The position numbers and the translations under genes are program-made. Positions 20,698 through 30,801 of a DNA stretch of 64,000 nucleotides are shown here, in pieces. The notes below the pieces were generated by a model that was not told where the DNA came from, made no database searches, and worked only from the letters and a program-made list of their open reading frames with translations. Position 1 is the first letter of the stretch. Each line of letters begins with the position of its first letter. Source of the stretch: Schistocerca nitens (Eukaryota; Arthropoda; Insecta; Orthoptera; Acrididae). The stretch lies in contig NC_064622.1 in assembly GCF_023898315.1 (NCBI RefSeq), forward strand, positions 357,473,234-357,537,233, written 5' to 3'.

Positions 20698-22119
20698 CAC
20701 TCCTGGAAATGGAAAAAAGAACACATTGACACCGGTGTGTCAGACCCACCATACTTGCTCCGGACACTGCGAGAGGGCTGTACAAGCAATGATCACACGC
20801 ACGGCACAGCGGACACACCAGGAACCGCAGTGTTGGCCGTCGAATGGCGCTAGCTGCGCAGCATTTGTGCACCGCCGCCGTCAGTGTCAGCCAGTTTGCC
20901 GTGGCATACGGAGCTCCATCGCAGTCTTTAACACTGGTAGCATGCCGCGACAGCGTGGACGTGAACCGTATGTGCAGTTGACGGACTTTGAGCGAGGGCG
21001 TATAGTGGGCATGCGGGAGGCTGGGTGGACGTACCGCCGAATTGCTCAACACGTGGGGCGTGAGGTCTCCACAGTACATCGATGTTGTCGCCAGTGGTCG
21101 GCGGAAGGTGCACGTGCCCATCGACCTGGGACCGGACCGAAGCGAAACACGGATGCACGCCAAGACCGTAGGATCCTACGCAGTGCCGTAGGGGACCGCA
21201 CCGCCACTTCCCAGCAAATTAGGGACACTGTTGCTCCTGGGGTATCGGCGAGGACCATTCGCAACCGTCTCCATGAAGCTGGGCTACGGTCCCGCACACC
21301 GTTAGGCCGTCTTCCGCTCACGCCCCAACATCGTGCAGCCCGCCTCCAGTGGTGTCGCGACAGGCGTGAATGGAGGGACGAATGGAGACGTGTCGTCTTC
21401 AGCGATGAGAGTCGCTTCTGCCTTGGTGCCAATGATGGTCGTATGTGTGTTTGGCGCCGTGCAGGTGAGCGCCACAATCAGGACTGCATACGACCGAGGC
21501 ACACAGGGCCAACACCCGGCATCATGGTGTGGGGAGCGATCTCCTACAGTGGCCGTACACCACTGGTGATCGTCGAGGGGACACTGAATAGTGCACGGTA
21601 CATCCAAACCGTCATCGAACCCATCGTTCTACCATTCCTAGACCGGCAAGGGAACTTGCTGTTCCAACAGGACAATGCACGTCCGCATGTATCCCGTGCC
21701 ACCCAACGTGCTCTAGAAGGTGTAAGTCAACTACCCTGGCCAGCAAGATCTCCGGATCTGTCCCCAATTGAGCATGTTTGGGACTGGATGAAGCGTCGTC
21801 TCACGCGGTCTGCACGTCCAGCACGAACGCTGGTCCAACTGAGGCGCCAGGTGGAAATGGCATGGCAAGCCGTTCCACAGGACTACATCCAGCATCTCTA
21901 CGATCGTCTCCATGGGAGAATAGCAGCCTGCATTGCTGCGAAAGGTGGATATACACTGTACTAGTGCCGACATTGTGCATGCTCTGTTGCCCGTGTCTAT
22001 GTGCCTGTGGTTCTGTCAGTGTGATCATGTGATGTATCTGACCCCAGGAATGTGTCAATAAAGTTTCCCCTTCCTGGGACAATGAATTCACGGTGTTCTT
22101 ATTTCAATTTCCAGGAGTG
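20698..22119 (+). mobile_element. Tc1-like transposon, copy 2 (apparently intact)
   Basis: A 1422-bp element with TA on both sides (20696-20697 and 22120-22121). Inverted repeats of about 27 bp start CACTCCTGGAAAT with two mismatches between ends. The single transposase gene is fully open. Copy 1 at 1150-2570 is nearly identical, implying recent activity of the family. Confidence 0.97.
20942..21964 (+). CDS. Tc1-like transposase, 340 aa
   Basis: A cut-and-paste transposase acting on the element's own inverted repeats. I take the ATG at 20942 (MPRQRGREPYVQLTDFERG) because it starts a typical-length protein with a homeodomain-like helix-turn-helix (RIVGMREAGWTYRRIAQ; VSTVHRCCRQWSAEG). The open frame extends further upstream into the terminal region but that stretch is not like a transposase. 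The second DNA-binding helix block (SARTIRNRLHEAGLRSR) precedes the catalytic domain: Asp in FSDESRFCLG (21404-21406), Asp in FQQDNARPH (21671-21673), Glu in SPDLSPIEHVWD (21770-21772). Exactly 32 codons separate the last two, against 34 in canonical Tc1. No stop or frameshift is seen. Confidence 0.95.
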   Translation: MPRQRGREPYVQLTDFERGRIVGMREAGWTYRRIAQHVGREVSTVHRCCRQWSAEGARAHRPGTGPKRNTDARQDRRILRSAVGDRTATSQQIRDTVAPGVSARTIRNRLHEAGLRSRTPLGRLPLTPQHRAARLQWCRDRREWRDEWRRVVFSDESRFCLGANDGRMCVWRRAGERHNQDCIRPRHTGPTPGIMVWGAISYSGRTPLVIVEGTLNSARYIQTVIEPIVLPFLDRQGNLLFQQDNARPHVSRATQRALEGVSQLPWPARSPDLSPIEHVWDWMKRRLTRSARPARTLVQLRRQVEMAWQAVPQDYIQHLYDRLHGRIAACIAAKGGYTLY

Positions 22120-22227
22120 TATTTACTGTAACTAGAATCTTCCACATCCTTAATACTGAAAAACCCTCTGGGGAGGTATTGTATCCCATACTGATTTGCT
22201 TATGACAAACAGACAATCATCCACACA

Positions 22228-22315
22228 GAGATAGTCGACAGAAAACCTGTCAGTATCACTACCTGGTAGATCATGTAATAGACTTCCAAGTTAAATATTT
22301 CAAACTATAGAAATA
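22228..22315 (+). repeat. Degenerate direct repeat, unit 2
   Basis: Partner of 20228-20292, ending ACTATAGAAATACATG just before the 5' end of the RTE LINE. Confidence 0.5.
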
Positions 22316-22341
22316 CATGAACCATGGACCTTGCCGTTGGT

Positions 22342-22361
22342 GGGGGGGGGGGGGGGGGGGG
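22342..22361. repeat. Poly-G run (20 bp)
   Basis: Twenty consecutive G in the RTE 5' region. Such a run is also a likely assembly or sequencing soft spot. Confidence 0.9.
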
Positions 22362-22739
22362 CCTTACGTGCCTCAGCGATACAGATAGTCGTACTGCAGA
22401 TGCTACCACAACGGAGGGGTATATGTTAAGAGGCCAGACAAACATATGGTTCCTGAAGAGTGGCAGCAGCATTTTCAGTAGTTGCAGGGGCAACAGTCTC
22501 GATAATTGACTGATCTGGCATTGTAACACTAACCAAAACGGTCTTGCTGTGCTGGTACTGCGAACGGCTGAAAGCAAGGGGAAACTACAGCTGTAATTTT
22601 TCCCGAGGGCATTCAGCTTTACTGTATGGTTTAATGATGATGGCGTCCTCTTGGGTAAAATATTCCAGAGGTAAAATTGTCCACCATTCGGATCTCCGGC
22701 AGGGACTACTCAAGAAGATGTCGTTATCAGGAGAAAGAA

Positions 22740-25700
22740 AACTGGCGTTTTACGGATCGGAGCGTGGAATGTCTGATCCCTTAATTGGCAGAAAATTTAA
22801 AAATGGAAATGGATAGGTTAAAGTTAGATATAGTGGGAATTAGTGAAGTTCGGTGACAGGAGGAACAAGACATCTGGTCAGGTGAATACAGGGTTATAAA
22901 TACAAAATCAAATAGGGGTAATGCAGGACTAGGTTTAATAATGAATAAAAAAATAGGAGTGTGGGTAAGCTACTACAAACAACATAGTAAACGCATTATT
23001 GTGGCCAAGATAGATACGAAGGCCATGCCTACTACAGTAGTGCAAGTTTATATGCCAACTATCTCTGCAATTGATGAAGTTGATGAAATGTATGATGAGA
23101 TAAAAGAAATTATTCAGGTAGTGAAGGGAGACGAAAGTTTAATAGTCATGGATGACTGGAATTCGAGAGTAGGAAAAGGGAGAGAAGGAAACATAGTAGG
23201 TGAATATGGATTGGGGGTAAGAAATGAAAGATGAAGCCGTCTGGTAGAATTTTGCACAGAGCATAACTTAGTCATAGCTAACACTTGGTTCAAGAATCAT
23301 AAAAGAAGGTTGTATACATGGAAGAATCCTGGAGATACTAGAAGGTATCAGATAGATTATGTAATGGTAAGACAGAGATTTAGGAACATGGTTTTAAATT
23401 GTAAGACATTTCCAGGGGCAGATGTGGACTCTGACCACATTCTATTGGTTATGAACGGTAGATTAAAACTGAAGAAACTGCAAAAAGGTGGGAATTTAAG
23501 GAGATGGAACCTGGATAAACTGAAAGAACCAGAGGTTGTACAGAGTTTCAAGGAGAGCATAAGGGAACAATTGACAGGAATGGGTGAAAGAAATACAGTA
23601 GAAGAACAATGCGTAGCTTTGAGGGATGAAATAGTGAAGACAGCAGAGGATCAAGTAGGTAAAAAGATGAGGGCTAGTAGAAATCCTTGGGTAACAGAAG
23701 AAATATTGAATTTAATTGATGAAAGGAGATAACATAAAAATGCAATAAATGAAGCAGGCAAAAAGGAATACAAACATCTCAAAAATGAGATCGACAAGAA
23801 GTGCAAAATGGCTAACAGGGATGGCTAGAAGACAAATGTAACGATGCAGAGGCTTATCTCACTAGGGTAAGATAGATACTGCCTAAAGGAAAATTAAAGA
23901 GACCTTTTGAGAAAAGAGAACCACTTGTATGAATATCAAGAGCTCAGATGGAAACCGAGTTCTAAGCAAAGAAGGGAAAGCAGAAAGGTGGAAGGAGTAT
24001 ATAGAGGGTCTATACAAGGGCGATGTACTTGAGGACAATATTATGGAAATGGAAGAGGATGTAGATGAAGATGAAATGGGAGATACGATACTGCGTGAAG
24101 AGTTTGACAGAGCACTGAATGTCCTGAGTCGAAACAAGGCCCTGGGAGTAGACAACATTCTATTAGAACTACTGACGGCCTTGGGAGAGCCAGCCTCGAC
24201 AAAATTCTACCATCTGGTGAGCAAGATATATGAGACAGGCGAAATACCCTGAGACTTCAAGAAGAATATAATAATTCAAATCCCAAAGAAAGCAGGTGTT
24301 GACAGATGTGAAAATTACCGAACTATCAGTTTAATAAGTCAAGGCTGCAAAATACTAACGCGAATTCTACAGATGGATGGAAAAACTTGTAGAAGCCGAC
24401 CTCGGGGAAGATCAGTTTGGATTCCGTAGAAATGTTGGAACAGGTGAGGCAATACTGACCTTACGACTTATCTTAGAAGAAAGATGATGGAAAGGCAAAC
24501 CTACGTTTCTAGCATTTGTAGACTTAGAGAAATCTTTTGATAATGTTGACTGGAATACTCTCTTTCAAATTCTAAAGGTGGCAGGGGTAAAATACAGGGA
24601 GCAAAAGGCTATTTACAATTTGTACAGAAACCAGATGGCAGTTATAAGAGTCGATGTGCATGAAAGGGAAGCAGTGGTTGGGAAGGGAGCGAGACAGGGT
24701 TTTAGCCTCTCCCCAATGTTATTCAATCTGTATATTGAGCAAGCAGTAAAGGAAACAAAAGAAAAAAAATGGTTCAAATGGCTCTGAGCACTATGGGACT
24801 CAACTGCTGAGGTCATTAGTCCCCTAGAACTTAGAACTAGTTAAACCTAACTAACCTAAGGACATCACAAACATCCATGTCCGAGGCAGGATTCGAACCT
24901 GCGACCGTAGCGGTCTTGCGGTTCCAGACTGCAGCGCCTTTAACCGCACGGCCACTTCGGCCGGCCAAAAGAAAAATTCGGAGTAGGTATTAAAATCCAT
25001 GGAGAAGAAATAAAAACTTTGAGGTTCGCCGATGACATTGTAATTCTGTCAGAGACAGCAAAGGACTTGGAAGAGCAGTTGAACGGAATGGACAGTGTCT
25101 TGATAGGAGGATATAAGATGAACATCTACAACAGCAAAACGAGGATAATGGAATGTAGTCGAATTAAGTCGGGTGATGCTGACGGAATTAGATTAGGAAA
25201 TGAGAGACTTAAATTAGTAAAGGAGTTTTGCTATTTGGGGAGCAAAGTAACTGATGATGGTCGAAGTAGAGAGGATATAAAATGTAGACTGGCAATGGCA
25301 AGGAAAGCGTTTCTGAAGAAGAGAAATTTGTTAACATCGAGTATAGATTTAAGTGTCAGGAAGTCGTTTCTGAAAGTATTTGTATGGAGTGTAGCCATGT
25401 AAGGAAATGAAACATGGACGATAACTAGGTTGGACAAGAAGAGAATAGAAGCTTTTGAAATGTGGTGCTAAAGATGAATGCTGAAGAGTAGATGGATAGA
25501 TCACATAACTAATGAGGAGATATTGAATAGAATTGGGGAGAAGAGGTGTTTGTGGCACAAGTTGACAAGAAGAAGGGATCGGTTGGTAGGACATGTTCTG
25601 AGGCATCAAGGGATCACAAATTTAGCATTGGAGGGCAGCGTGGAGGGTAGAAATTGTAGAGGGAGGCCAAGAGATGAATACACTAAGCAGATTCAGAAGG

Positions 25701-25789
25701 ATGTAGGTTGCAGTAAGTACTGGGAGATGAAGAAGCTTGCACAGGATAGAGTAGCATGGAGAGCTGCATCAAACGAGTCTCAGGACTGA
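22740..25789 (+). pseudogene. RTE ORF2: endonuclease and reverse transcriptase (broken)
   Basis: The N-terminal AP-endonuclease-like domain nicks target DNA: the early RIGAWNV motif is near 22750, VVQVYMPT near 23040, DDWNSRVGKGREG near 23150-23190 (family reads G-D-W-N), and DYVMVRQRFRN with DSDHILLVM near 23355-23450. The reverse transcriptase has FVDLEKSFDNVDW (24516-24555), GARQGFSLSPMLFNLYIEQA (24690-24745) and FADDIVILSE (Asp pair 25031-25036). The C-terminus reads WRAASNESQD before a TGA. In-frame stops occur at 23232, 23730 and 24250, frameshifts near 23820 and 24365, and a SINE at 24767-24966. Confidence 0.88.
24767..24966 (-). mobile_element. tRNA-derived SINE, copy 3 (SINE-A)
   Basis: Minus-oriented member inserted in the RTE reverse transcriptase, between LYIEQAVKETKEK and EKFGVGIKIHG coding sequence. 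Target duplication AAAAGAAAAA (24757-24766 and 24967-24976). Removing it restores continuity of the LINE frame. Confidence 0.95.
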
Positions 25790-25812
25790 AGACCACAACA
25801 AACAACAACCAA

Positions 25813-26500
25813 GATTCTTTACAATTTAGATGTCGATTTCTGATATCTATTTGATTTGGTACGTTTTTAAATTGTGCTCAATTAACATAATATTCATAAT
25901 TAAAATCATAAAATCTTAAAATAACAAAGGTTGGTCCTTAAGCCATATCAACAGTTCCTATGAATTTTTTCCTCGTTTTCAGCCAATTTATATTGTGTAG
26001 TCATTATATACAATAATTTTTGAATTCTATATGATTTCTGTAGGAATCTATCATTTCTTTTCTAATCTTGTATTCACCATATTCACTAATGGCTGGTAAT
26101 ACTTCATGTTTTGAATGCCTTTGCTTCTACTTTTTTAGATTTTAAAATTAAACAATATAATCCAGATTCATTGATATATATAGTATATTTTCATTGCATC
26201 TTAAAGGGGAGTGGCGGCTCCCTTAATACTTTGTAATATATTTGTGTCATTGATATCATTATTTTTATTAATTCCTCTTTTAGTATCTTTATATTGTAAT
26301 ATTTCATTAACATCTTTTGCCTTAATCCACAGATTACTAATTCATCAATAATCACAGCTGGTTGCTTACCATTGTATGCAAGCTTGTTGTTATATAGAAT
26401 AAAAATGTATTAAATAAATTAAAATTCTTTTGTGGGCACATTAAAAATTTCGTCATAAATATTTTTGTCTTTTCTGATTTATTTTGTCAACTATATCATT
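25813..26500 (-). pseudogene. Bro-N domain protein, relic B
   Basis: Minus strand from about 26450: KLAYNGKQPAVIIDE, then AKDVNEILQYKDTKRGINK, YINESGLYCLILKSKKVEAKAF and HEVLPAISEYGEYKIRKEM. These are, in order, the strands and helices of a Bro-N domain (relatives read Y-I-N-E-S-G-L-Y and S-E-V-L-P-S-I-R-K-x-G-x-Y). A C-terminal stretch FVILRFYDFNYEYYV matches the corresponding part of relic A at 3580. At least four frame changes are needed to read it. Bro proteins of insect DNA viruses bind DNA. The gene lies at the edge of a Polinton-like block later split by a Gypsy element. Confidence 0.72.
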
Positions 26501-26596
26501 GGACTGATCTCGTAATTTCTCAACAAAATAAGATAGACTGTTAAAGTGAATATTTACATTTATTTACTTATATCTACTCTGTGTACACCGAAATAA

Positions 26597-26600
26597 ATAT
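26597..26600. repeat. Gypsy target-site duplication, left
   Basis: ATAT directly before the 5' LTR, repeated at 37784-37787 after the 3' LTR. Confidence 0.8.
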
Positions 26601-27835
26601 TGAAAGGGTCCTGTAGCCACCTTTCATTGCCAACTCTCGTAGTGGTCAAGTCGGCAAAGAGGTTTCCGCTACTTGTGAGAAATCCACCTGCGTTAGGTTG
26701 GTGGCGGAAATGGCATCCTGGGGTTTTCCGGTCCACGCGGAGCGTGGAAGAGGCTGGAGAAGCGGGAGGCAGTCTGCCGCCGGTACGGGAAGCGTACACA
26801 GCTGTGCTCCAGTCGAAGAAGGGTGAGTTGGACTGACCGCGTGGCGCGTTGTCACATAGAGAGGGGAGCTTTTAGCTTTTGGTCTCGAATTTCGTCTTAT
26901 AAAGATTTATTTGCTGGGTTGCAGCAGGGAATGCAAGGCTTTTGTAGACTTTCAGTTTGATTCCCAATGCAGTCTTGACTTTGATCCGTGAGAGGAACGC
27001 AGCACAAAGGAGTTGCATATGTTGAAGTGCCCTCGGTTCAGTGTGAATGTTTATGTGCCTACAACTGTGTGTGTATGCTTCTAATCTTTTCCGGATCTTG
27101 GTAATTTTTGTGTATTTGTGAATTTTCTTTGTCTCATGTGATTAAAATTTGGCCACGGTCCATAGAAATTGTCTCCGCAGACCGAGTGGGCACGCGAGTC
27201 TGTTATGAAACGTGTAGTATTTCACAAGCAATTGTACATAGTTAGCATGCAACAGCAGTCTATAGATGCACTACATCAATGTTTTAAGGAATAAATAATT
27301 TTGCCTTCAATCTTATCTTGTGTACCGATGTTACGTCGCCGTTACCTTCGCCATTTACCTTGTAGTTTTCCTTGTTGGCCCACCTATAGCGTTTCCATGT
27401 GCACAGGTGTAGTGATTAGTGTCCTTTTTTTTATCTGAAACAAATGCTCTGGAATAGATCGTGTTTTCACGAATCTTGCTGCAGGCTGCACTTACGCATG
27501 GTGTTCGCGCCCTCTTTACTTTACTCAATATTTGATTCACGGGAAGAATGCCTGGATCATATTAATAACTACATCCCATTCTTTATCAATGACTTTACAA
27601 TTAATGTTCTTTTGTGAGTTTTTCTTATTAATAAATTAAGTAATTTTCCGACTCAGTGCTACCTCTTCTTTGTCGTGTGGCTAGAGTTGGTGGTGACCCT
27701 ATCTTTTATATTGATTTCAGTGTCAAATAGCATTTTCTTATTCAAAGTGCGCGTGGCTCTTTTAGCTATCAGAATACATTCAAAGGGCGCTTCATGCTTC
27801 TTGCACATAGCGTCCTTTTATTCACGCCACTTACA
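26601..27835 (+). repeat. Gypsy 5' LTR (1235 bp)
   Basis: Begins TGAAAGGGTCC and ends CCACTTACA. It matches 36550-37783 almost base for base. It contains a TATAAAG box (26898-26904) and an AATAAA signal (27290-27295) that could bound U3 and R. Short open frames inside are not genes. Confidence 0.96.
26898..26904 (+). promoter_or_regulatory. TATA-like box in 5' LTR
   Basis: TATAAAG, about 300 bp into the LTR and conserved in the 3' LTR. It is a candidate core promoter for the genomic RNA; assigned by sequence only. Confidence 0.35.
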
Positions 27836-27837
27836 CA

Positions 27838-27854
27838 TGGCGACCCTGCCAGGA
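27838..27854 (+). promoter_or_regulatory. Gypsy primer-binding site
   Basis: TGGCGACCCTGCCAGGA begins 2 bp after the LTR. TGG is the complement of the tRNA CCA end, and the rest would pair with a 3' end ...CCTGGCAGGGTCG, suggesting a tRNA-Arg-like primer. The tRNA identity is inference. Confidence 0.75.
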
Positions 27855-28186
27855 TTTCGGTAAACCAGAGATCTTCTGATGCGCAGTGAGGATTAGTTAT
27901 TTTCGGTTGGATGTGCTAATTGGTATATTGTCTTTCTGTGATACAGAATTTACGTGAATTTATGATATAGGTGTGCATTTTTTTACATGTTTTATCTTGT
28001 ATATGTATTACTGTATAGATATTGTGATTTAGTATTCAATTGTGTTACAAGTGTGGGTTGACTCTTGTCCTGTGGCGTGTATCGGTGTCATATAGTAAAT
28101 CTTGGGTGCTTTGTGGGGATTGTGAGTCCATTAGGCGACTTTGGCATTATTCTTGTTGTATTTTGGAGCACGGAGTATCTATCCTT

Positions 28187-30187
28187 ATGATGGAGATGCG
28201 TAGCTGTTCAGGGAGCCGCGATCGGGAAAACCTGCCAGACAATAACTCTGAACAAGGACAAGGTCAAAACGTCGAGTCCGACCAGGAACGAAACGCGGAA
28301 AACGCAAGTACAAGTGTTGTCCATCCTGAGCCCGCTGTAGTGATTTCAAATCATTCGATAGATGCAAATTCATTACAGGCTATGCTACGACAATTACTAG
28401 ACAGTAATAGGAGACATATCGAGGAAGTGAATAAAAAACATGCAGAAGAAAATAGGAGGCATATCGAGGAAGCGAATAAAAGATTGACTAGTGAAATAGT
28501 ACAGGGTGTTGGGGAGAAACTGGCGATCATTGACCAACGCATCTCCGCCTTAGAAGAGGGGCACCAAGTCATTAGCAAGCAGGTGATGGAGCAAGAAGAA
28601 AGGTTCGCTGGGAATATACGTATACTAGCAGAACAATGCCAGAGTGAACAAGCGGCTCTTGAGTCCCGAGTAGGACGAAATTCCGCCAGGGATCTCCACG
28701 CGTTAGCAGAACAATGCCAGAGTGACCACGCGGTTCTTGTGTCCCGAATCGAGGACACTGTGGCTAAGTGCCCAGTCCACCTTAGCACGCAGGTAAAAAC
28801 CCTCAGCCAGGCGATAATAGCTCTCGAGCGAGAGCAAGGGCTTACGCAAACAAAACAAGACACGGCCCACCGAGAGATGCGAGAAGAAATAGCCAGGATC
28901 TCAGACGCAGTGGCGCGTAAGTCTGACAATAATAGGGAAACGATTACCTCGTCATCAGCGGATGCAGACGAAATACGGTCGATAACGAAATGTCCGCGTG
29001 GACAGTGTGAAATAAAAATACAACAAAGAGGGGTTACCGAGGGAATATGTGAGCGCATGGCCCGTTTAGAACTTCACCTAAAAGGGTTAAAGGCCCATGA
29101 AGTTGAAAGAAATGAACGAAAGGGCCATTATTCCGACGTTGATTCCGGGAACGATGGCGAATTTGATCATCGTCATGATCACGGATCTCGTACCGGGTGG
29201 GAACGGCGCGGATCCCCTCAGGAACATTCACCAAGGGAAACTCACGAATTTGACTTTAAACATTTTCTGACCGTGAGGAAGTTTGAAGTCTTCCGTTACT
29301 CAGCTACGGGGATTCACCTGCAGGCCTGGTTACAGCAGTTCGAGTTCTCCCTCCCTCCTACGTGGCCCAGTGCGCACAAAATAGAGTATATGTGCGGCTA
29401 CCTCGAAGGTGAGCCAGCGGCGCGGATGAGGTCAATTGCACGCAATTGCTACACTGTTGGGGAGTTTCGTCAACACTTCCTGTCGATATATTGGTCAGTG
29501 GCAGCGCAAAGTCGTGTAAAACACGGACTCATTATGCTACCAGAGTTAAACAGGTCAAAATTCTCCAGCCCTGTGCAGATGTTCGAGCACATGCTGCAGG
29601 CGAATGAACATCTTGACGATCCTTATGGACCTGCAGAAATTATTCGTATTTGCCTGGGAAAGTTTCCAATGCAGTTGCGGCACGTTATCCTTGCAGGACG
29701 ATGTAAGGATGACGTAGAGGGGTTTCGCAATTTCCTTTTAGAGCTTGAGTGCGATGCGAATGGCACCACGCAGAATTACGGTCAGAGCGCCTACGAGCAG
29801 CGGCCGCGCGAGCGAAGCCGCAGCCGTAGAGACAGGTGTCACTCCAGACGTAACGGGTCGCCTCAGAGTTACAGGGCGCGCAAGCGTTGGCAGCGTCGCG
29901 ATTCCTCACGGAACGCGGGCAGAACGAACGATGCCAATCGTCATCATTCGCCGAGAGTAAATCAAAGACACCCCCGGGAGTTTAGAAGATATGGTAATGA
30001 GCAGAGATATTGGAGTAATTATAGCGGACCTAGGAACGGTAGTCGTGACCGACCACAGAATAATTATCGAACAAGCAACAACAGGGGTGCTGTAAACAGT
30101 ACGGGTGGTCCGCCATTGGGTGTTGAAATTCGTCCCGCAAACCCGCGTCACAATCCGCCACATGACCCTAATCAAAGGGATCAATGA
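28187..30187 (+). CDS. gag: Gypsy Gag polyprotein
   Basis: The frame is open from 28040. I prefer the Met at 28187 (MMEMRSCSGSRDREN) because the preceding 49 residues are cysteine- and tryptophan-rich and unlike Gag; 28040 remains possible. Residues ~70-290 form a long charged coiled coil with an internal repeat (AEQCQSEQAALESRVGRN versus AEQCQSDHAVLVSRIED). The retrotransposon-gag capsid-like domain lies at about 29270-29750: YSATGIHLQAWLQQFE, YLEGEPAARMRS, YTVGEFRQHFLSIYW. The tail (29760-30150) is very rich in Arg, Ser and Asn and lacks a CCHC zinc knuckle, so RNA binding is probably through the basic tail. No internal stop. Confidence 0.9.
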   Translation: MMEMRSCSGSRDRENLPDNNSEQGQGQNVESDQERNAENASTSVVHPEPAVVISNHSIDANSLQAMLRQLLDSNRRHIEEVNKKHAEENRRHIEEANKRLTSEIVQGVGEKLAIIDQRISALEEGHQVISKQVMEQEERFAGNIRILAEQCQSEQAALESRVGRNSARDLHALAEQCQSDHAVLVSRIEDTVAKCPVHLSTQVKTLSQAIIALEREQGLTQTKQDTAHREMREEIARISDAVARKSDNNRETITSSSADADEIRSITKCPRGQCEIKIQQRGVTEGICERMARLELHLKGLKAHEVERNERKGHYSDVDSGNDGEFDHRHDHGSRTGWERRGSPQEHSPRETHEFDFKHFLTVRKFEVFRYSATGIHLQAWLQQFEFSLPPTWPSAHKIEYMCGYLEGEPAARMRSIARNCYTVGEFRQHFLSIYWSVAAQSRVKHGLIMLPELNRSKFSSPVQMFEHMLQANEHLDDPYGPAEIIRICLGKFPMQLRHVILAGRCKDDVEGFRNFLLELECDANGTTQNYGQSAYEQRPRERSRSRRDRCHSRRNGSPQSYRARKRWQRRDSSRNAGRTNDANRHHSPRVNQRHPREFRRYGNEQRYWSNYSGPRNGSRDRPQNNYRTSNNRGAVNSTGGPPLGVEIRPANPRHNPPHDPNQRDQ

Positions 30188-30202
30188 CTAGCGGCTGACT
30201 CG

Positions 30203-30254
30203 GTTGGCGACAACTTAATGAGGACCAGGTTGGCGACAACTTAATGAGGACCAG
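30203..30254 (+). repeat. 26-bp tandem duplication at the gag/pro junction
   Basis: GTTGGCGACAACTTAATGAG plus GACCAG occurs twice without a gap. Each unit holds an ATG. The first opens an 8-codon frame that ends in TAA overlapping the second ATG (TAATG, 30242-30246), which starts the protease frame. Confidence 0.9.
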
Positions 30255-30801
30255 TGATATTGATGTGCATTTGATAGAGGAAGACGATATTAGGGAAGAT
30301 TTGTTGAGGGAGGACCACAGTATTGGTGTGCCCGCGGTAAACCCAGTCGTGTCTGTTTACATTCGGGGAGTCAGTCTTACATGTGTACTCGATACATGCA
30401 GCCCCTTTTCGCTGATTAGTGAGGCGGCGTTTCGGAAGTCTGAGGAAACGGGGAGTTGTCCAACTTTCCAGGTGAGAGGAACTACAGTCAGGGGCGCGAT
30501 ATATGGAAAAAATGTTAAAATTAAAGTTCAGACTCGAGTAAACTTCGTCTGTCAAGGACATGAGTTTGAATTCAATTTTTTTGTGATGCCGCTGATGAGC
30601 GTGGCGATGATATTGGGGACTGACTTCATGAATGCCCACCGCGCCGTAATCGACGTGGCTGGCGGTGTTATGACTATCATTGCCGGGAGCAACCCTGTCC
30701 GTCTAATTTTCGAGGAATGTGTTTTGCGCAAGGAGTCTGAGGTGAGCTGTCTGAAATTTCACGTTAGGACCTTGGCAGGAGGTTTTGGTCAATCTGATTA
30801 G
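30244..30801 (+). CDS. pro: Gypsy aspartic protease
   Basis: A 185-codon frame separate from gag. VSVYIRGVSLTCVLDTCSPFSLIS holds the active-site Asp (GAT 30391-30393) with DTC where most retropepsins have DTG or DSG. The flap-side segment and the C-terminal hydrophobic-Gly motif (AMILGTDFM, ~30607-30630) follow, as in Gypsy proteases. Start chosen at 30244, the first ATG after the last in-frame stop (30196). It overlaps pol by 17 bp in another frame. It processes Gag and Pol. The DTC variant could be functional or a mutation. Confidence 0.85.
   Translation: MRTSDIDVHLIEEDDIREDLLREDHSIGVPAVNPVVSVYIRGVSLTCVLDTCSPFSLISEAAFRKSEETGSCPTFQVRGTTVRGAIYGKNVKIKVQTRVNFVCQGHEFEFNFFVMPLMSVAMILGTDFMNAHRAVIDVAGGVMTIIAGSNPVRLIFEECVLRKESEVSCLKFHVRTLAGGFGQSD

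Larger units (their letters stand above)
22318..25812 (+). mobile_element. RTE-clade LINE, nearly full length
   Basis: Starts ATGAACCATGGACCTTGCCG, has a 5' untranslated part to about 22740, an endonuclease, a reverse transcriptase and a short ACAACAAACAACAACC tail typical of RTE 3' ends. A poly-G expansion (22342-22361) lies near the 5' end and a SINE interrupts the reverse transcriptase. It appears to be one of the commonest LINE families in locust-like genomes (from memory). Confidence 0.85.

Noticed and set aside
26560-27540. Open frames of 60-80 codons in the LTRs, repeated at 36497-37565
   Set aside because: They lie entirely within LTR sequence, occur twice because the LTR does, and carry no retroelement motif.
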